Below, one piece after another: positions 18,736 through 27,665 of a DNA stretch of 64,000 bases. The position numbers were made by a program, and so were the translations under genes. Within the stretch, counting starts at the first letter, position 1. Every line of letters begins with the position of its first letter. The notes under the pieces were generated by a model. The model was not told where the DNA came from. It saw only the letters and a program-made list of their open reading frames with translations, and searched no databases. The stretch comes from JADGRF01 sp035274465 (GTDB lineage Bacteria > Myxococcota_A > Polyangia > Polyangiales > JAFGIB01), in contig DATEOF010000229.1 in the NCBI GenBank assembly GCA_035274465.1, forward strand, positions 1 through 64,000. Direction: 5' to 3'.

Positions 18736-18894
18736 GTCCTGCGCCCGGATGATTTTGGTCGAGTATCGTGCAGGGCCGGGCGCGCAGGGCAAGGCGCGAC
18801 GACGAGGAATAGCGGGGACTATTTGAGGAGGAGCAACGCAGCCATGTGCGTCCGGAACAAGCGAGACTCGGCTAAAATCATCTGGGCGCAGGAC
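18736..18894 (+). repeat. Structured dispersed repeat, copy A
   Basis: A 159-nt element between the esterase gene and pnuC. Outer arms 18736-18764 and 18866-18894 form 29 continuous base pairs, 26 Watson-Crick and 3 G-U as read on the plus strand. An inner stem pairs 18776-18785 with 18846-18855 (10 bp, two G-U). The centre has a small hairpin AATAG/CTATT around GGGGA and a purine-rich GAGGAGGAG. The core is nearly identical to copy B at 44657-44818, but the outer arms are unrelated in sequence to those of copy B. No transposase or terminal duplication is seen. It ends 6 bp before the pnuC start codon. Confidence 0.85.
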
Positions 18895-18900
18895 TAAGGC

Positions 18901-19518
18901 ATGACCATCATCACCTGGCTGAACGCGCCCGCGTTCGAGCTCTGGGCGGTGCCGGTGAGCTGGGCGGAGGCGCTGGGCGATGTAACCGGCGCCATCTGTG
19001 TGTGGCTGGTAGCACGCCAGCATGTGCTGAACTGGCCGCTCGGTCTCGCCAACAATACGTTCTGGTGTGTGTTGTTCGCGGCGGCGAAGCTCTACGCCGA
19101 TGCCGTCTTGCAGGCGTTGTTCTTCGCGCTGGGCATGTACGGCTGGTGGATGTGGAGCGCGGGCCGCGCGAGGGGTGCCTCCACGCTGCGCGTACGCCGC
19201 AGCACGCGCGCCGAGTGGGCCTGGTTGGGTGCGCTCACTGCGCTGGCGACGGCAGCGCTGGCCAGCTGGCTCGCGCTGCACACCGACTCGCCGGCGCCGC
19301 TGTGGGATGCGAGTGTGCTGACGCTGAGCTTGGCCGCGACCTACGGCCAGGCGCAGAAGTTGCTGGAGTCGTGGTACGTGTGGATCTTGGTGGACGTGAT
19401 CAGCGTACCTCTGTACCTCAGTCGCCAGCTGTACCCGACCGCCCTGCTCTACGCGATCTTCGGGCTGATCTGCCTGCGAGGCCTCGCGGAGTGGCGACAC
19501 GCGGAGAGCCACGCGTGA
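18901..19518 (+). CDS. pnuC: Nicotinamide riboside transporter PnuC
   Basis: A 205-residue inner-membrane protein with about seven helices and PnuC hallmarks: an N-terminal GDVTGAICVWLVARQ, NWPLGLANN and MYGWWMW. PnuC proteins take up nicotinamide riboside by facilitated diffusion, with trapping by phosphorylation. The stop codon overlaps the GTG start of nadR (GTGA), so the pair is translationally coupled and supplies uptake plus phosphorylation and adenylylation of the same substrate. The structured repeat ends 6 bp upstream, so any transcript started before the repeat would carry the repeat as its leader. No AGGAGG is visible in that gap. Confidence 0.94.
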   Translation: MTIITWLNAPAFELWAVPVSWAEALGDVTGAICVWLVARQHVLNWPLGLANNTFWCVLFAAAKLYADAVLQALFFALGMYGWWMWSAGRARGASTLRVRRSTRAEWAWLGALTALATAALASWLALHTDSPAPLWDASVLTLSLAATYGQAQKLLESWYVWILVDVISVPLYLSRQLYPTALLYAIFGLICLRGLAEWRHAESHA

Positions 19519-20555
19519 AGCCGCGACACGGGCTGGTGATCGGCAAGTTCTATCCGCCGCACGCCGGCCACGAGCTGCTGGTTCGCACGGCCGCCTCGCT
19601 CTGCGAGCGCGTGAGCGTGGTGGTGATGGCCGCGAGCACCGAGCACCTGCCGCTGGCGCAGCGCGTGGGATGGTTGCGCGAGATCCACGCGGGCGATGCG
19701 AACGTGACCGTGACCGGGATCGTCGACGACGTGGTGATCGACTACCAGGACGACGCGATCTGGCGAGCCCACGTCGAGCTGATGCGAGAAGCCACGCGCG
19801 AGCTCACCACCGAGCCGATCGACTGCGTGTTCACCTCGGAGGCCTACGGTCCGGAGCTGGGGCGCCGGCTGAACGCGCGCCACGTGGCCGTGGATCCGAA
19901 CCGCGAGCTCGTGCCGATCTCGGGCAGTGCACTTCGCGCGGATCCGCGGGCGAACTGGGAGTTTCTCGCGCCTTGCGTGCGCCGCGATCTGACGCTGCGC
20001 GTGATCCTGGTCGGCGCAGAGTCCACCGGCAAGACGACCCTCGCCCGGCGCCTCGCCACCGGCGCGCCCTGGGTGGCCGAGTACGGCCGCGAGTACACGC
20101 TGTACAAGCTGGCGCGCGCCCGCGGCAGCGCACAGCTGCAGGCACAGCCGGCGCCCGGCATGGAGCAGCTGGTCTGGACCAGCGACGACTTCGTGAAGAT
20201 CGCCGCCGAGCAAAACCGACGCGAAGACGCTGCAGCTGTCAGCGGCGGCGGCGTGTTGATCTGCGACACCGACGCCTTCGCGACCGGCATCTGGCACGCG
20301 CGCTACTGCGGCCAGTACTCGAAGGAGGTCGACGCGCTGGCACCGCCGCTGGCTCGCCGGCTCTACCTGCTCACCCACCCGGACGACGTGCCGTTCACGC
20401 AAGATGGCATCCGCGACGGCGAGACGATCCGCAGCTGGATGACCGAGCAGTTCGTGACGAAGCTCAGCGCCGCCGGCTACGCCTGGCACTGGCTGCGCGG
20501 CGCCGCGCGCCTCGAGCGGGCGTTCGCGCTGATCGAACGCACTCAGTCGGGCTGA
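19515..20555 (+). CDS. nadR: NadR-type NMN adenylyltransferase / ribosylnicotinamide kinase
   Basis: A 346-residue bifunctional NAD-salvage enzyme. The N-terminal nucleotidyltransferase has GKFYPPHAGH and ISGSALR (the ISxTxxR motif). The C-terminal kinase begins with VGAESTGKTTLARRLA (P loop) followed by EYGREY and an ICDTDAF strand. Together they turn nicotinamide riboside into NMN and NMN into NAD. No N-terminal helix-turn-helix is present, so unlike the E. coli protein it should not be a repressor. GTG 19515 overlaps the pnuC stop. The 3' end overlaps the convergent membrane protein gene by 13 bp. Confidence 0.94.
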   Translation: MKPRHGLVIGKFYPPHAGHELLVRTAASLCERVSVVVMAASTEHLPLAQRVGWLREIHAGDANVTVTGIVDDVVIDYQDDAIWRAHVELMREATRELTTEPIDCVFTSEAYGPELGRRLNARHVAVDPNRELVPISGSALRADPRANWEFLAPCVRRDLTLRVILVGAESTGKTTLARRLATGAPWVAEYGREYTLYKLARARGSAQLQAQPAPGMEQLVWTSDDFVKIAAEQNRREDAAAVSGGGVLICDTDAFATGIWHARYCGQYSKEVDALAPPLARRLYLLTHPDDVPFTQDGIRDGETIRSWMTEQFVTKLSAAGYAWHWLRGAARLERAFALIERTQSG

Positions 20556-21868
20556 AAGATCACCTGCTGCGTGGCATCGCTATCGTAGAACTGCCACATG
20601 CGATCGAAGGTGATCGCCCCGAACAGGTTGACCGCGATCGCGAACACCAGCAGCACGTACCACCACGCCCCCTGCTTGCGCCCACCGATCGCCAGCATCG
20701 CGACCAGCAGCACGGCATAGTCGAGGCTGAAGCGATAGCCGAACTGGATCCAGCCGCTGTTCTGGTAACACAAGTCGAGCAGCGCCACGGCTCCGGCGCT
20801 GATCGCCAGCGCGACGTACGTCACGCTCACGCGCTTCGGCCACAGCACGCCCAGGTAGTGCGGCGTGGTGAACCACAGCGCGAGGCCGTGCCGGCTGATC
20901 TTCAGGTACGGGCTGACGCTCGAGATCCAGGGCAGCGCCGCCAGGAACACTGCCAGGTTCTTGGCCAGGTAGTGATAGTTCGTGAGGCCCCACTTATCGA
21001 TGCGCGCCTTCCAGCGGATGCGCAGGTGGGTGTGACCGAACTCGAACGGGTCGTCGAAGCGCGCCGCGTTGAACCACATGGCGAGACCGCCTGCGATCAA
21101 GATCGGCAGCGCGAACCACAGCCAGCGGGGCAACACGCGCCGCACGTCGATCGAGCGCAACCAATTCGCCTCGCCTTCGCGCCGCGTGGCGTCGAGCGAC
21201 TCGATCGCGAACAGCACGCACAGGCACATCGTGCTGGGGCGCGTCCAGAACAGGAGACCGAGCATGCAGCCAGCCAGCAGCGGATGGCTGCCGCGCAGCG
21301 CGAACAGCACGTACAGCGCGATCAGCGGCACGGCCACCACGTGTGCGGCGAACCAGACGCTGCCCTGCACGGCCACGTAGAAGAAGGCGCTGCCGAACGC
21401 GAACAGCGCCGTCAGCGCGAGATCCTCGCGTGGCGTGCGTTGGCTCTGGCCCAGCTCACGCAGGCGGCGCAGCAGCGAGTAGAGCAGCGCCGGACCCAGC
21501 CCGGCCACGATCGCCCAGAACAAGGGGTCGCGCGTGTGCTCCGCCCAGATCAGCACCGCGGGCAGGATGACCACGGCTGGAAAGGCAGGAAAGGACACGT
21601 ACCACTTGCCCGCGTAGTACGCCCAGTCGTTGTTGCCCGGCGGCCGATCGCCGATGACCGAGGCCTGGCCCGCCAGAAAGCTCCGCGCCAGGTGGACGAA
21701 GTGCGAGTTATCGGACGGGCCGAGCGCGCGCTGCCCGAGCGTGGCCACGTACACCGCCGCGCAGACTGCGAAAATCAGCGCGGGCGTCCGGATGCGCGCC
21801 AGAGAAGCCGAGCGAAGCACGGGCGCCAGAATACCCAGAGCATGCCGCGGAGCAAACTTAGCCCCCAC
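20543..21868 (-). CDS. Polytopic membrane protein, GT-C glycosyltransferase-like
   Basis: A 441-residue protein with about ten membrane helices. After TM1 there is a periplasmic loop with GPSDNSHFVHLARSFLAG, resembling the acidic first loop of GT-C/GT39-type glycosyltransferases that use lipid-linked sugars. Several later loops are Trp/Tyr-rich (NNDWAYYAGKWYVSFP). That resemblance is only at the level of layout; no complete catalytic motif is certain. GTG 21868 is chosen because AAGGA lies about 6 bases upstream; GTG 21820 is an alternative. It is convergent with nadR and divergent from the Mrp gene at 21946. Confidence 0.75.
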   Translation of the reverse strand: MGAKFAPRHALGILAPVLRSASLARIRTPALIFAVCAAVYVATLGQRALGPSDNSHFVHLARSFLAGQASVIGDRPPGNNDWAYYAGKWYVSFPAFPAVVILPAVLIWAEHTRDPLFWAIVAGLGPALLYSLLRRLRELGQSQRTPREDLALTALFAFGSAFFYVAVQGSVWFAAHVVAVPLIALYVLFALRGSHPLLAGCMLGLLFWTRPSTMCLCVLFAIESLDATRREGEANWLRSIDVRRVLPRWLWFALPILIAGGLAMWFNAARFDDPFEFGHTHLRIRWKARIDKWGLTNYHYLAKNLAVFLAALPWISSVSPYLKISRHGLALWFTTPHYLGVLWPKRVSVTYVALAISAGAVALLDLCYQNSGWIQFGYRFSLDYAVLLVAMLAIGGRKQGAWWYVLLVFAIAVNLFGAITFDRMWQFYDSDATQQVIFQPD

Positions 21869-21945
21869 ATGCTGTCCTTGACGGGGGCGACTACGAAGCC
21901 TAGGAATGCGACGCTCATGCCGGTTTTTGCCCCCCGCGACCTCCC

Positions 21946-23049
21946 ATGACCGAGCTCAGCCTCGAAAGCATCCAGTCCGCACTGCGCGAGGTGCTCGATC
22001 CGATCTACGGCAAGCCCATGCTCCAGCTGGGGCTGTTGTCGGAGATCGAGCTGCGCGACGGCGTGGTGTCGCTACAGGTCACCATGCACGCCGTGTCCGA
22101 GGCCAAGCAGCGAGCGCTGGTCGCCGAGCTGGAGCGCGTGCTCGGGCAGGCCGGCGCGACGCGCGCAGACGTGCGCTTCCGCATCGAGGCTCCGATGCGC
22201 CGCACCAACGCGGACGACCCGGTGCCCGAGGTGCGCAACGTGGTGCTGGTGATGAGCGGCAAGGGCGGCGTCGGCAAGAGCACCTGTGCCGCGAACCTGG
22301 CCCTGGCGCTGCACCGCGCCGGCGCGCGCGTCGGACTGCTCGATGCGGATATCTACGGCCCTTCGGTGCCCACCATGCTCGGGGTCTCCGGCCACCCGCG
22401 GTCGACCGACGGCAAGAAGATCGAGCCGCTCGAGCGCTTCGGCATGAAGCTGATGAGCATCGGGTTTCTGATCGAGAGCAACAAGGACGCGATCATCTGG
22501 CGCGGTCCGATGGTGCAAGGCGCGCTCAACCAGTTCCTGGCCGACGTCAGCTGGGGCGAGCTCGACTACCTGGTGCTCGATCTGCCGCCCGGAACCGGCG
22601 ACGTCGCGCTCTCGCTCGCCCAGCGCTTGAAGTCCACCGGCGCGGTGATCGTGACCACGCCGCAGGAGATCGCGCTGCAGGACGTCTACAAGTCGGTGTC
22701 GATGTGCAAGAAGCTCAACACGCCGATCCTCGGCGTGATCGAGAACATGAGCTACTTCGTCGATCCCAGCGGCCAGCGCCACGCGATCTTCGGTGAGGGT
22801 GGCGGCCAGAAGATCGCCGACTTCGCCGAGGCACCGTTGCTGGGACAGATCCCGCTCGATCCGCTCGTGCGGCAGTGGGGCGACGACGGCACGCCGATCG
22901 TGCACGCCATGCCGACGCACGCCAGCGCCCAGGCCTTCGCCGCGCTCGCCGAGGCGCTCTCCACGCGCATCGCGCGGGATGCGTTCGAGCGCGCCGGCGA
23001 GAAGGCGCCGGACACCGAGGGTCCGCGGCGCTTGAAGATCCTGCGTTGA
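21946..23049 (+). CDS. mrp: Mrp/ApbC/NBP35-family P-loop ATPase lacking the CxxC motif
   Basis: A 367-residue protein with an N-terminal MIP18/DUF59 domain (1-80) and a MinD/Mrp ATPase with deviant Walker A SGKGGVGKS (104-112), DADIYGPS and LDLPPGTGD. Mrp proteins assemble or carry Fe-S clusters using a CxxC pair after ENMSYF. Here that site reads ENMSYFVDPSG with no cysteines, and the usual Cys of the DUF59 domain is replaced within TMHAVSEAK. It may therefore be a non-cluster-carrying Mrp, although ATPase residues are intact. ATG 21946. It is convergent with the second hybrid histidine kinase gene, with 3 bp between stops. Confidence 0.92.
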   Translation: MTELSLESIQSALREVLDPIYGKPMLQLGLLSEIELRDGVVSLQVTMHAVSEAKQRALVAELERVLGQAGATRADVRFRIEAPMRRTNADDPVPEVRNVVLVMSGKGGVGKSTCAANLALALHRAGARVGLLDADIYGPSVPTMLGVSGHPRSTDGKKIEPLERFGMKLMSIGFLIESNKDAIIWRGPMVQGALNQFLADVSWGELDYLVLDLPPGTGDVALSLAQRLKSTGAVIVTTPQEIALQDVYKSVSMCKKLNTPILGVIENMSYFVDPSGQRHAIFGEGGGQKIADFAEAPLLGQIPLDPLVRQWGDDGTPIVHAMPTHASAQAFAALAEALSTRIARDAFERAGEKAPDTEGPRRLKILR

Positions 23050-23052
23050 ACC

Positions 23053-25272
23053 TCAATGATCGCGAGCGCCGAGCGCGGACTGCACCTTCTGCGCGAGGTC
23101 GTCCGCGGTGAACGGTTTCTCGAGAAAGCCAGCGAGGCCACCGCTCGCGAAGCGTTGCGACGCTTCGAGCTCGTTGTAGCCGCTCATGAGCAGCACCGGC
23201 ACGTCGCCGCGAACACGCCGGATCGCGCGCAGCGTCTCTTCACCGTTCATCTTCGGCATGGTCATGTCGAGCAGTACCAGCGCGCAGCGCCCGGCGTGCT
23301 CGACGAACGCAGCGGCACCGCTCTCGCCATCGGCAGCCTCGAACACCGTGAAGCCGAACGCCTCGAGCATGCGACGCGCGATGCTGCGTACTCCAGGGTC
23401 GTCGTCGATCACCAGCACGCGACCTCGACCACGGTAGCTACTCGGCCTCGGCCGAACCGACGCGGCTTCGTGCCGCTCCGTGGTTGGAAAGAACACCCGG
23501 ATCGACGTGCCTCGACCGGGGGTCGATTCGACGCTGATCGCGCCGCGGTGGGTACGCACGATACCGAGCACGGCTGCCAGCCCCAGGCCGCGGCCGGTGA
23601 ACTTGGTGGTGAAAAAAGGATCGAAGATCTTCGCTTGCGTGGCGGCGTCCATGCCGTGGCCGGTATCTCGTACCTCGAGTGAGACGTACTGTCCTGGCAC
23701 GAGGCCGTCGGGGCAGTACAGCGTCGCCGCGTCCGCCGCCGCCAACCGCTGCTGCGATGTCGTCACGAACACGGTTCCGTCGCGCGGCCCGATCGCCTCG
23801 GCCGCGTTGATCACCAGGTTCATCACGATCTGTTGGAGCTGACTGACGTCGCCCTGGACGCACGGCAGCCCGCCGGGCAGGTCGAGCCGCAGCTCGACCT
23901 TCTTCGGCACCGAGGCTTGAATCAACGTCGAGATCTCTCGCACGTGCGTGGAGAGATCGAGCACCCGAGTCTGCAGCTGTGCCTTGCCCGAATACGCGAG
24001 CATCTGTCGCGTCAGCGCGGCGGCACGCTGAGCCGCGGACACGATCAACTCGAGATCCTGGCGCAGCGCGCTCGGCTGCGGCAGCTCGAGCAACGCCGCG
24101 GACGCGCCGCCCAGGATCGGCGTGAGCAGGTTGTTGAAGTCGTGCGCGATGCCCCCCGCGAGCAACCCCAGGCTTTCGAGCTTCTGGGCTTGAAGCAGCT
24201 GCGCCTGCAGCCGCTCGCGCTCGGCTTCGGCGCGTCTCCGCTCGGTCAGATCGATGCCGACGCCGAGCACACCCGTAACGCTTCCGTCGGGATCGCGCAG
24301 CGGCACGTACAAGTTGTCGAACCTGCGGCCCTGGACATCCACCTCGACCGAGAGCTCTTCGCCTTGCAAGCAGCGGCGGATCGCTCGTTCGATGTCCGGG
24401 GTATCCGGGTACGCTTCGAACGCCGACATACCGACGAGATCGCCTGCCTTCAGCCCGAGCCCGTGCAAGCCGTGACCCATCGTCAGCGTGATCGTCGCCT
24501 GTGCGTCGACCGTCCAGAGCACGAGCGGTGCAGCGTCGACGACGCGCCGCAATCGCTCTTCTGCCTCGCGCAGCGCGCGATCCTCGCGTTTGCGCTCCGT
24601 GATGTCGACCACGAACGCGACGCCTGAAGACCCACCGGGCACCCACGCGGCTCCTCCCACCAGGACATCGATCCGGCGGCCGTCTTTGCACACGTACTGC
24701 TTCTCGAAGGGCGTGCAGCTGCCTTGTTCGCGGATTTCCTCGAGCGCGCGTCGATCGAGGTGCAGCTGCTCGGGCGGCGTCAAGTCCTGCCAGCTCACGT
24801 GGCCCTGGGCGAGTTCTTCACGCGTGTAGCCCGTCATGCCCAGGAAGCGTTCATTCGCGTCGCTGATCGCCCCGTTCTCGTCCCAGTACAACATGGGCAC
24901 CATGTTGGAGTGGAAGATGCGACGTTCGCGCGCCTGCACTTCGGCCAGCGCGCGCGCCGCGGCCGAGCTTTCGGCGGCAACGTTCGCAACCACGAGCACG
25001 CCGGTCATGGCTCCTGACGACGTGCGGCGTGGCAAGAATGTCGTGGCGTAGGTCGTATCGCCGAACTGGCATGTCAGACACGTCTCACGGCCAGCCAATC
25101 CAGCTCGTAGGGCCTCGACGAAGCCAGGCCGCGCCTCGAACCGGTCGAAGAAGCCGCCGCTAGAAGCTGCCGTCAGATGCCCGCCACGGTCGAACAGGGC
25201 GATGCGCAGCGAGCTGCTCTCGAGCAGCGCGCGTGCGAGCTCGTGATCCGTCGTGCCTTCGGCGATCGGCAT
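23053..25272 (-). CDS. Multi-PAS hybrid histidine kinase with C-terminal receiver
   Basis: A 739-residue soluble sensor kinase. There is an N-terminal PAS-like region with a CLTC pair (65-68), a PAS domain about 115-225 ending in DITERKRE, and another about 235-347 ending in DLTERRRAE. The phosphoacceptor His377 lies in HDFNN, the ATPase domain has NLVINAAEA, DTGHGM and GRGLGLA, and a receiver has VIDDDP with Asp669 in LLDMTMP. The CxxC near the N-terminus could be redox-active or metal-binding. ATG 25272 is preferred; GTG 25311 is an alternative. It resembles the kinase at 266-2239 from the HDFNN region onward. The output is unknown. Confidence 0.92.
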   Translation of the reverse strand: MPIAEGTTDHELARALLESSSLRIALFDRGGHLTAASSGGFFDRFEARPGFVEALRAGLAGRETCLTCQFGDTTYATTFLPRRTSSGAMTGVLVVANVAAESSAAARALAEVQARERRIFHSNMVPMLYWDENGAISDANERFLGMTGYTREELAQGHVSWQDLTPPEQLHLDRRALEEIREQGSCTPFEKQYVCKDGRRIDVLVGGAAWVPGGSSGVAFVVDITERKREDRALREAEERLRRVVDAAPLVLWTVDAQATITLTMGHGLHGLGLKAGDLVGMSAFEAYPDTPDIERAIRRCLQGEELSVEVDVQGRRFDNLYVPLRDPDGSVTGVLGVGIDLTERRRAEAERERLQAQLLQAQKLESLGLLAGGIAHDFNNLLTPILGGASAALLELPQPSALRQDLELIVSAAQRAAALTRQMLAYSGKAQLQTRVLDLSTHVREISTLIQASVPKKVELRLDLPGGLPCVQGDVSQLQQIVMNLVINAAEAIGPRDGTVFVTTSQQRLAAADAATLYCPDGLVPGQYVSLEVRDTGHGMDAATQAKIFDPFFTTKFTGRGLGLAAVLGIVRTHRGAISVESTPGRGTSIRVFFPTTERHEAASVRPRPSSYRGRGRVLVIDDDPGVRSIARRMLEAFGFTVFEAADGESGAAAFVEHAGRCALVLLDMTMPKMNGEETLRAIRRVRGDVPVLLMSGYNELEASQRFASGGLAGFLEKPFTADDLAQKVQSALGARDH

Positions 25273-25370
25273 CCGAAAGAGGTAAGCGCCGCGGGGAGCT
25301 TCACAACACACTGCGCGTGTATCAAGCTAGCCAAACTCACCATGCGGGCGCGCCGCACCATCATTGGTTA

Positions 25371-26687
25371 CTAGGGCGCGACGACCAAGTTCACGAGCAA
25401 CGTGGGCTGCCAGGTGAACAGGCTGATTTTTGCGTTGATGGTCGAGCCATCGTCGGCCTCGACGGCTCCGTCTGCCGAGTAGCTGTGGAACAGGAACATG
25501 AGCTCCAGGTTCAGCCCCACGTGGCTGGACAGGAAGTAGTTGAGCCCCGGTCCCACGCCCAGGTTCCAGCCGAGTGAGGTATCGAGATCCTCCTCGTCGG
25601 GTCGCGAGGGAATCGTGAGGCCCACCGGCAAGGCGACGTAGAGCTCGAGGCGACCGTGCATCAGGTCGAGCCGCACGCGCGGTTTGACGTCGATGTCGAC
25701 CAGCATCGTCCGCCCGGTGTCCGGGCTCTCCCCTTCCAGGGCAGGGATTTGGTCGTCGAACTCTCCAGCCTTGGCCCAGGCGAAGCGAACCTCGGCGCCC
25801 AGATCGAAGAATGGGACGGCGAAGAACGTCGCGCCGAGGTTGATGCCGTAGGCCAATTTCTGGCCGGTAGAGGCGTCCACCGAGCCGGTCGCGCCGCCTT
25901 GCTCGGCTTCGAACGTCCAGGCTTGATTGCCGGCGAAGCCCAATAACCCGCCGAGGTACAGCCGGAAGCCGCGAGGCTTGCCTGGAGTCGAATCCGCCGG
26001 CACGGGTTGGGTCTCAGCCGTAGCGACCACCGCGGCTGCAGCTGTTGGCGGCGGCCCTTCGCTCACCCCGGCCATCGGCGTCAACTGAAAGGTGATCACT
26101 TGATCGTCACCGCCGTTGATCTTGATCGTCTGGTGCTGCGGCTCGTAGCCGGCCGAGATGGCCTCGATCGTGTGATCGCCCGCGGCCAGCATCACCGAGC
26201 CATCCGACGCGAAGGGTGCGACCGCGCCGTCGACGGTGATCTGCGTGTTCGCCGGGCTGACCATCACGCGCACCTTGCCCAGAAACCCGCGCGCGCGTGC
26301 CAGCAGCTGCTCGGCCTCGGCCTTCAACGCGGGCGTGAGCGGCTTGACCGTGGATGCCAGCGAAGCCTCGAGGTACTGCGCGCTCTCGCGGTAGTTGCGC
26401 AGCTCGAACTCCGCCATGCCCAGCCCCTTGAGCGTGCGCGCGTTGGGGTACAGGTTGTGCGCACGCGTGAACAGGGCGCGCGCCTCGCCGAAGTGTCCCG
26501 CGCTGTGCTCCGCGACGGCCTCCTCGACCAGCTCGCGATATCCGGGTGGATCGCCCTGAGTTGCGGGGTTGGGCGCCGGCCCCTGGGCCGCGGCGCTGCC
26601 GAGAATGCTGCAGACGAACAAAGCGCAAAACCAAGTCGATGAACGTAGTGCTCGCACTGTCCCTCTTTTAGACCAAGTCGCAGGCAT
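25371..26687 (-). CDS. TPR and PEGA-domain protein with C-terminal outer-membrane-like barrel
   Basis: A 438-residue exported protein. A signal peptide (to about 35) is followed by TPR-like helices (about 50-135, ALFTRAHNLYPNARTLKGLG), a PEGA-type domain (about 138-205, KVRVMVSPANTQITVDG and GDHTIEAISAGYE), an Ala/Pro linker, and from about 240 alternating beta strands typical of a small outer-membrane barrel. The protein could scaffold envelope components in the periplasm while inserted in the outer membrane; such architectures are common in Myxococcota. ATG 26687 has an AGGG upstream. It stands alone between the SDR gene and the hybrid kinase, all on the minus strand. Confidence 0.8.
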   Translation of the reverse strand: MPATWSKRGTVRALRSSTWFCALFVCSILGSAAAQGPAPNPATQGDPPGYRELVEEAVAEHSAGHFGEARALFTRAHNLYPNARTLKGLGMAEFELRNYRESAQYLEASLASTVKPLTPALKAEAEQLLARARGFLGKVRVMVSPANTQITVDGAVAPFASDGSVMLAAGDHTIEAISAGYEPQHQTIKINGGDDQVITFQLTPMAGVSEGPPPTAAAAVVATAETQPVPADSTPGKPRGFRLYLGGLLGFAGNQAWTFEAEQGGATGSVDASTGQKLAYGINLGATFFAVPFFDLGAEVRFAWAKAGEFDDQIPALEGESPDTGRTMLVDIDVKPRVRLDLMHGRLELYVALPVGLTIPSRPDEEDLDTSLGWNLGVGPGLNYFLSSHVGLNLELMFLFHSYSADGAVEADDGSTINAKISLFTWQPTLLVNLVVAP

Positions 26688-26781
26688 GTCGCCCTACCCA
26701 GGCCGGCTTGTCAAGCCAGGTGAGTTTCCAGGTGATGTCACGCGCGGCGTCGGGCCGGGAGTGAACGCGATCACATTCGAG

Positions 26782-27600
26782 CTAACCAGCAAGGGGCGAG
26801 AGACCGGTGAGCTTTTCGGACAGCACTCGCAGCTTGCGACGAGCCTCGGGATCGTAGGCCTGAGCATCGGCGCGACGTTCGTGCGGACCGTCGAAGAACT
26901 TGCCGCTGACGGCTGCAAGGTCCGGCTCCGCCGCGAGGCGTACGGTGGCCGCGATACCCTCTTCGAGCGAGCTGACGGGCGAGGCGACGATCTTGGTCGG
27001 CATGTACGTGGCCGGATGCAGCGCCAGGACGCTGACGTTGCGCGACCCGAGCGGCTCGGCGAGATCGATCGTGAACAGGATCTGCGCGAGCTTGCTCTGG
27101 CAATACGCGCGCACCCCGCTGTAGCCGCGCTCGAGCATCGGGTCGTCGAAGTCGATCGCCTGCTGACCGAGCGAGCTGATGTTGACGATGCGCGCGGGCG
27201 CCGAGCGCTCGATCAGCGGCAGCAGCAGCCGAGTCAGCAGGAACGGCGCCAGGTAGTTGACCGCGAGGCGCAGCTCGTAGCCCTCGTGACTGACCTGACG
27301 CAGTGGGCCGCCCGGCACCTGCGTGCCGATACCCGCGTTGTTGATCAGCACGTCCAGCTGCGTCTCGCGCCCGAGGATCTGCCGCGCGAGCTCTCGTACC
27401 TGCGCGAGCTCCGCGAAGTCGGCGCGGTAACTCCGCAGCTCGGCCCGCGGTGCAGCATGCTTGAGCTCGTCGAGCGTACGCGCGATGCGGCGTTCGTCGC
27501 GGCCATGAATCAGCACGGTGTCACCGCGACGTGCCAGCGCCAATGCCACCCCTCGGCCCAGGCCGTCGGTCGCGCCCGTCACCAGAATCGTGCGTGCCAT
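26782..27600 (-). CDS. Short-chain dehydrogenase/reductase
   Basis: A 272-residue classical SDR. The dinucleotide-binding motif TGATDGLGRG is at residues 8-17, NNAG at 87-90, and the catalytic set is NISS (Ser142/143), Tyr166 and Lys170 in YCQSK. These enzymes use NAD(P)(H) on alcohols or ketones; retinol-dehydrogenase-like members look similar. The substrate cannot be told. ATG 27600 has GGGAGGG upstream. It is divergent from the AraC-type regulator, whose start is under 70 bp away, so shared regulation is possible. Confidence 0.92.
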   Translation of the reverse strand: MARTILVTGATDGLGRGVALALARRGDTVLIHGRDERRIARTLDELKHAAPRAELRSYRADFAELAQVRELARQILGRETQLDVLINNAGIGTQVPGGPLRQVSHEGYELRLAVNYLAPFLLTRLLLPLIERSAPARIVNISSLGQQAIDFDDPMLERGYSGVRAYCQSKLAQILFTIDLAEPLGSRNVSVLALHPATYMPTKIVASPVSSLEEGIAATVRLAAEPDLAAVSGKFFDGPHERRADAQAYDPEARRKLRVLSEKLTGLSPLAG

Positions 27601-27665
27601 GGATCCCTCCCATCCAGTCCGCATGGGAAGGCTACACTGCGCGGGTGCCGGATGCCTCGTACGTG

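Noticed and set aside
18736..18894. NAD-responsive riboswitch before pnuC
   Set aside because: A second copy of the same core lies at 44657-44818, away from NAD genes, so this is a dispersed element and not a pnuC-specific aptamer; no known NAD riboswitch motif was recognised.
27630..27640. GGCTACACTG as a shared promoter element (also at about 46100 and 11114)
   Set aside because: Found near three starts and resembling a -10 hexamer, but no consistent -35 region, and one copy would lie inside the presumed kinase 1 reading frame.
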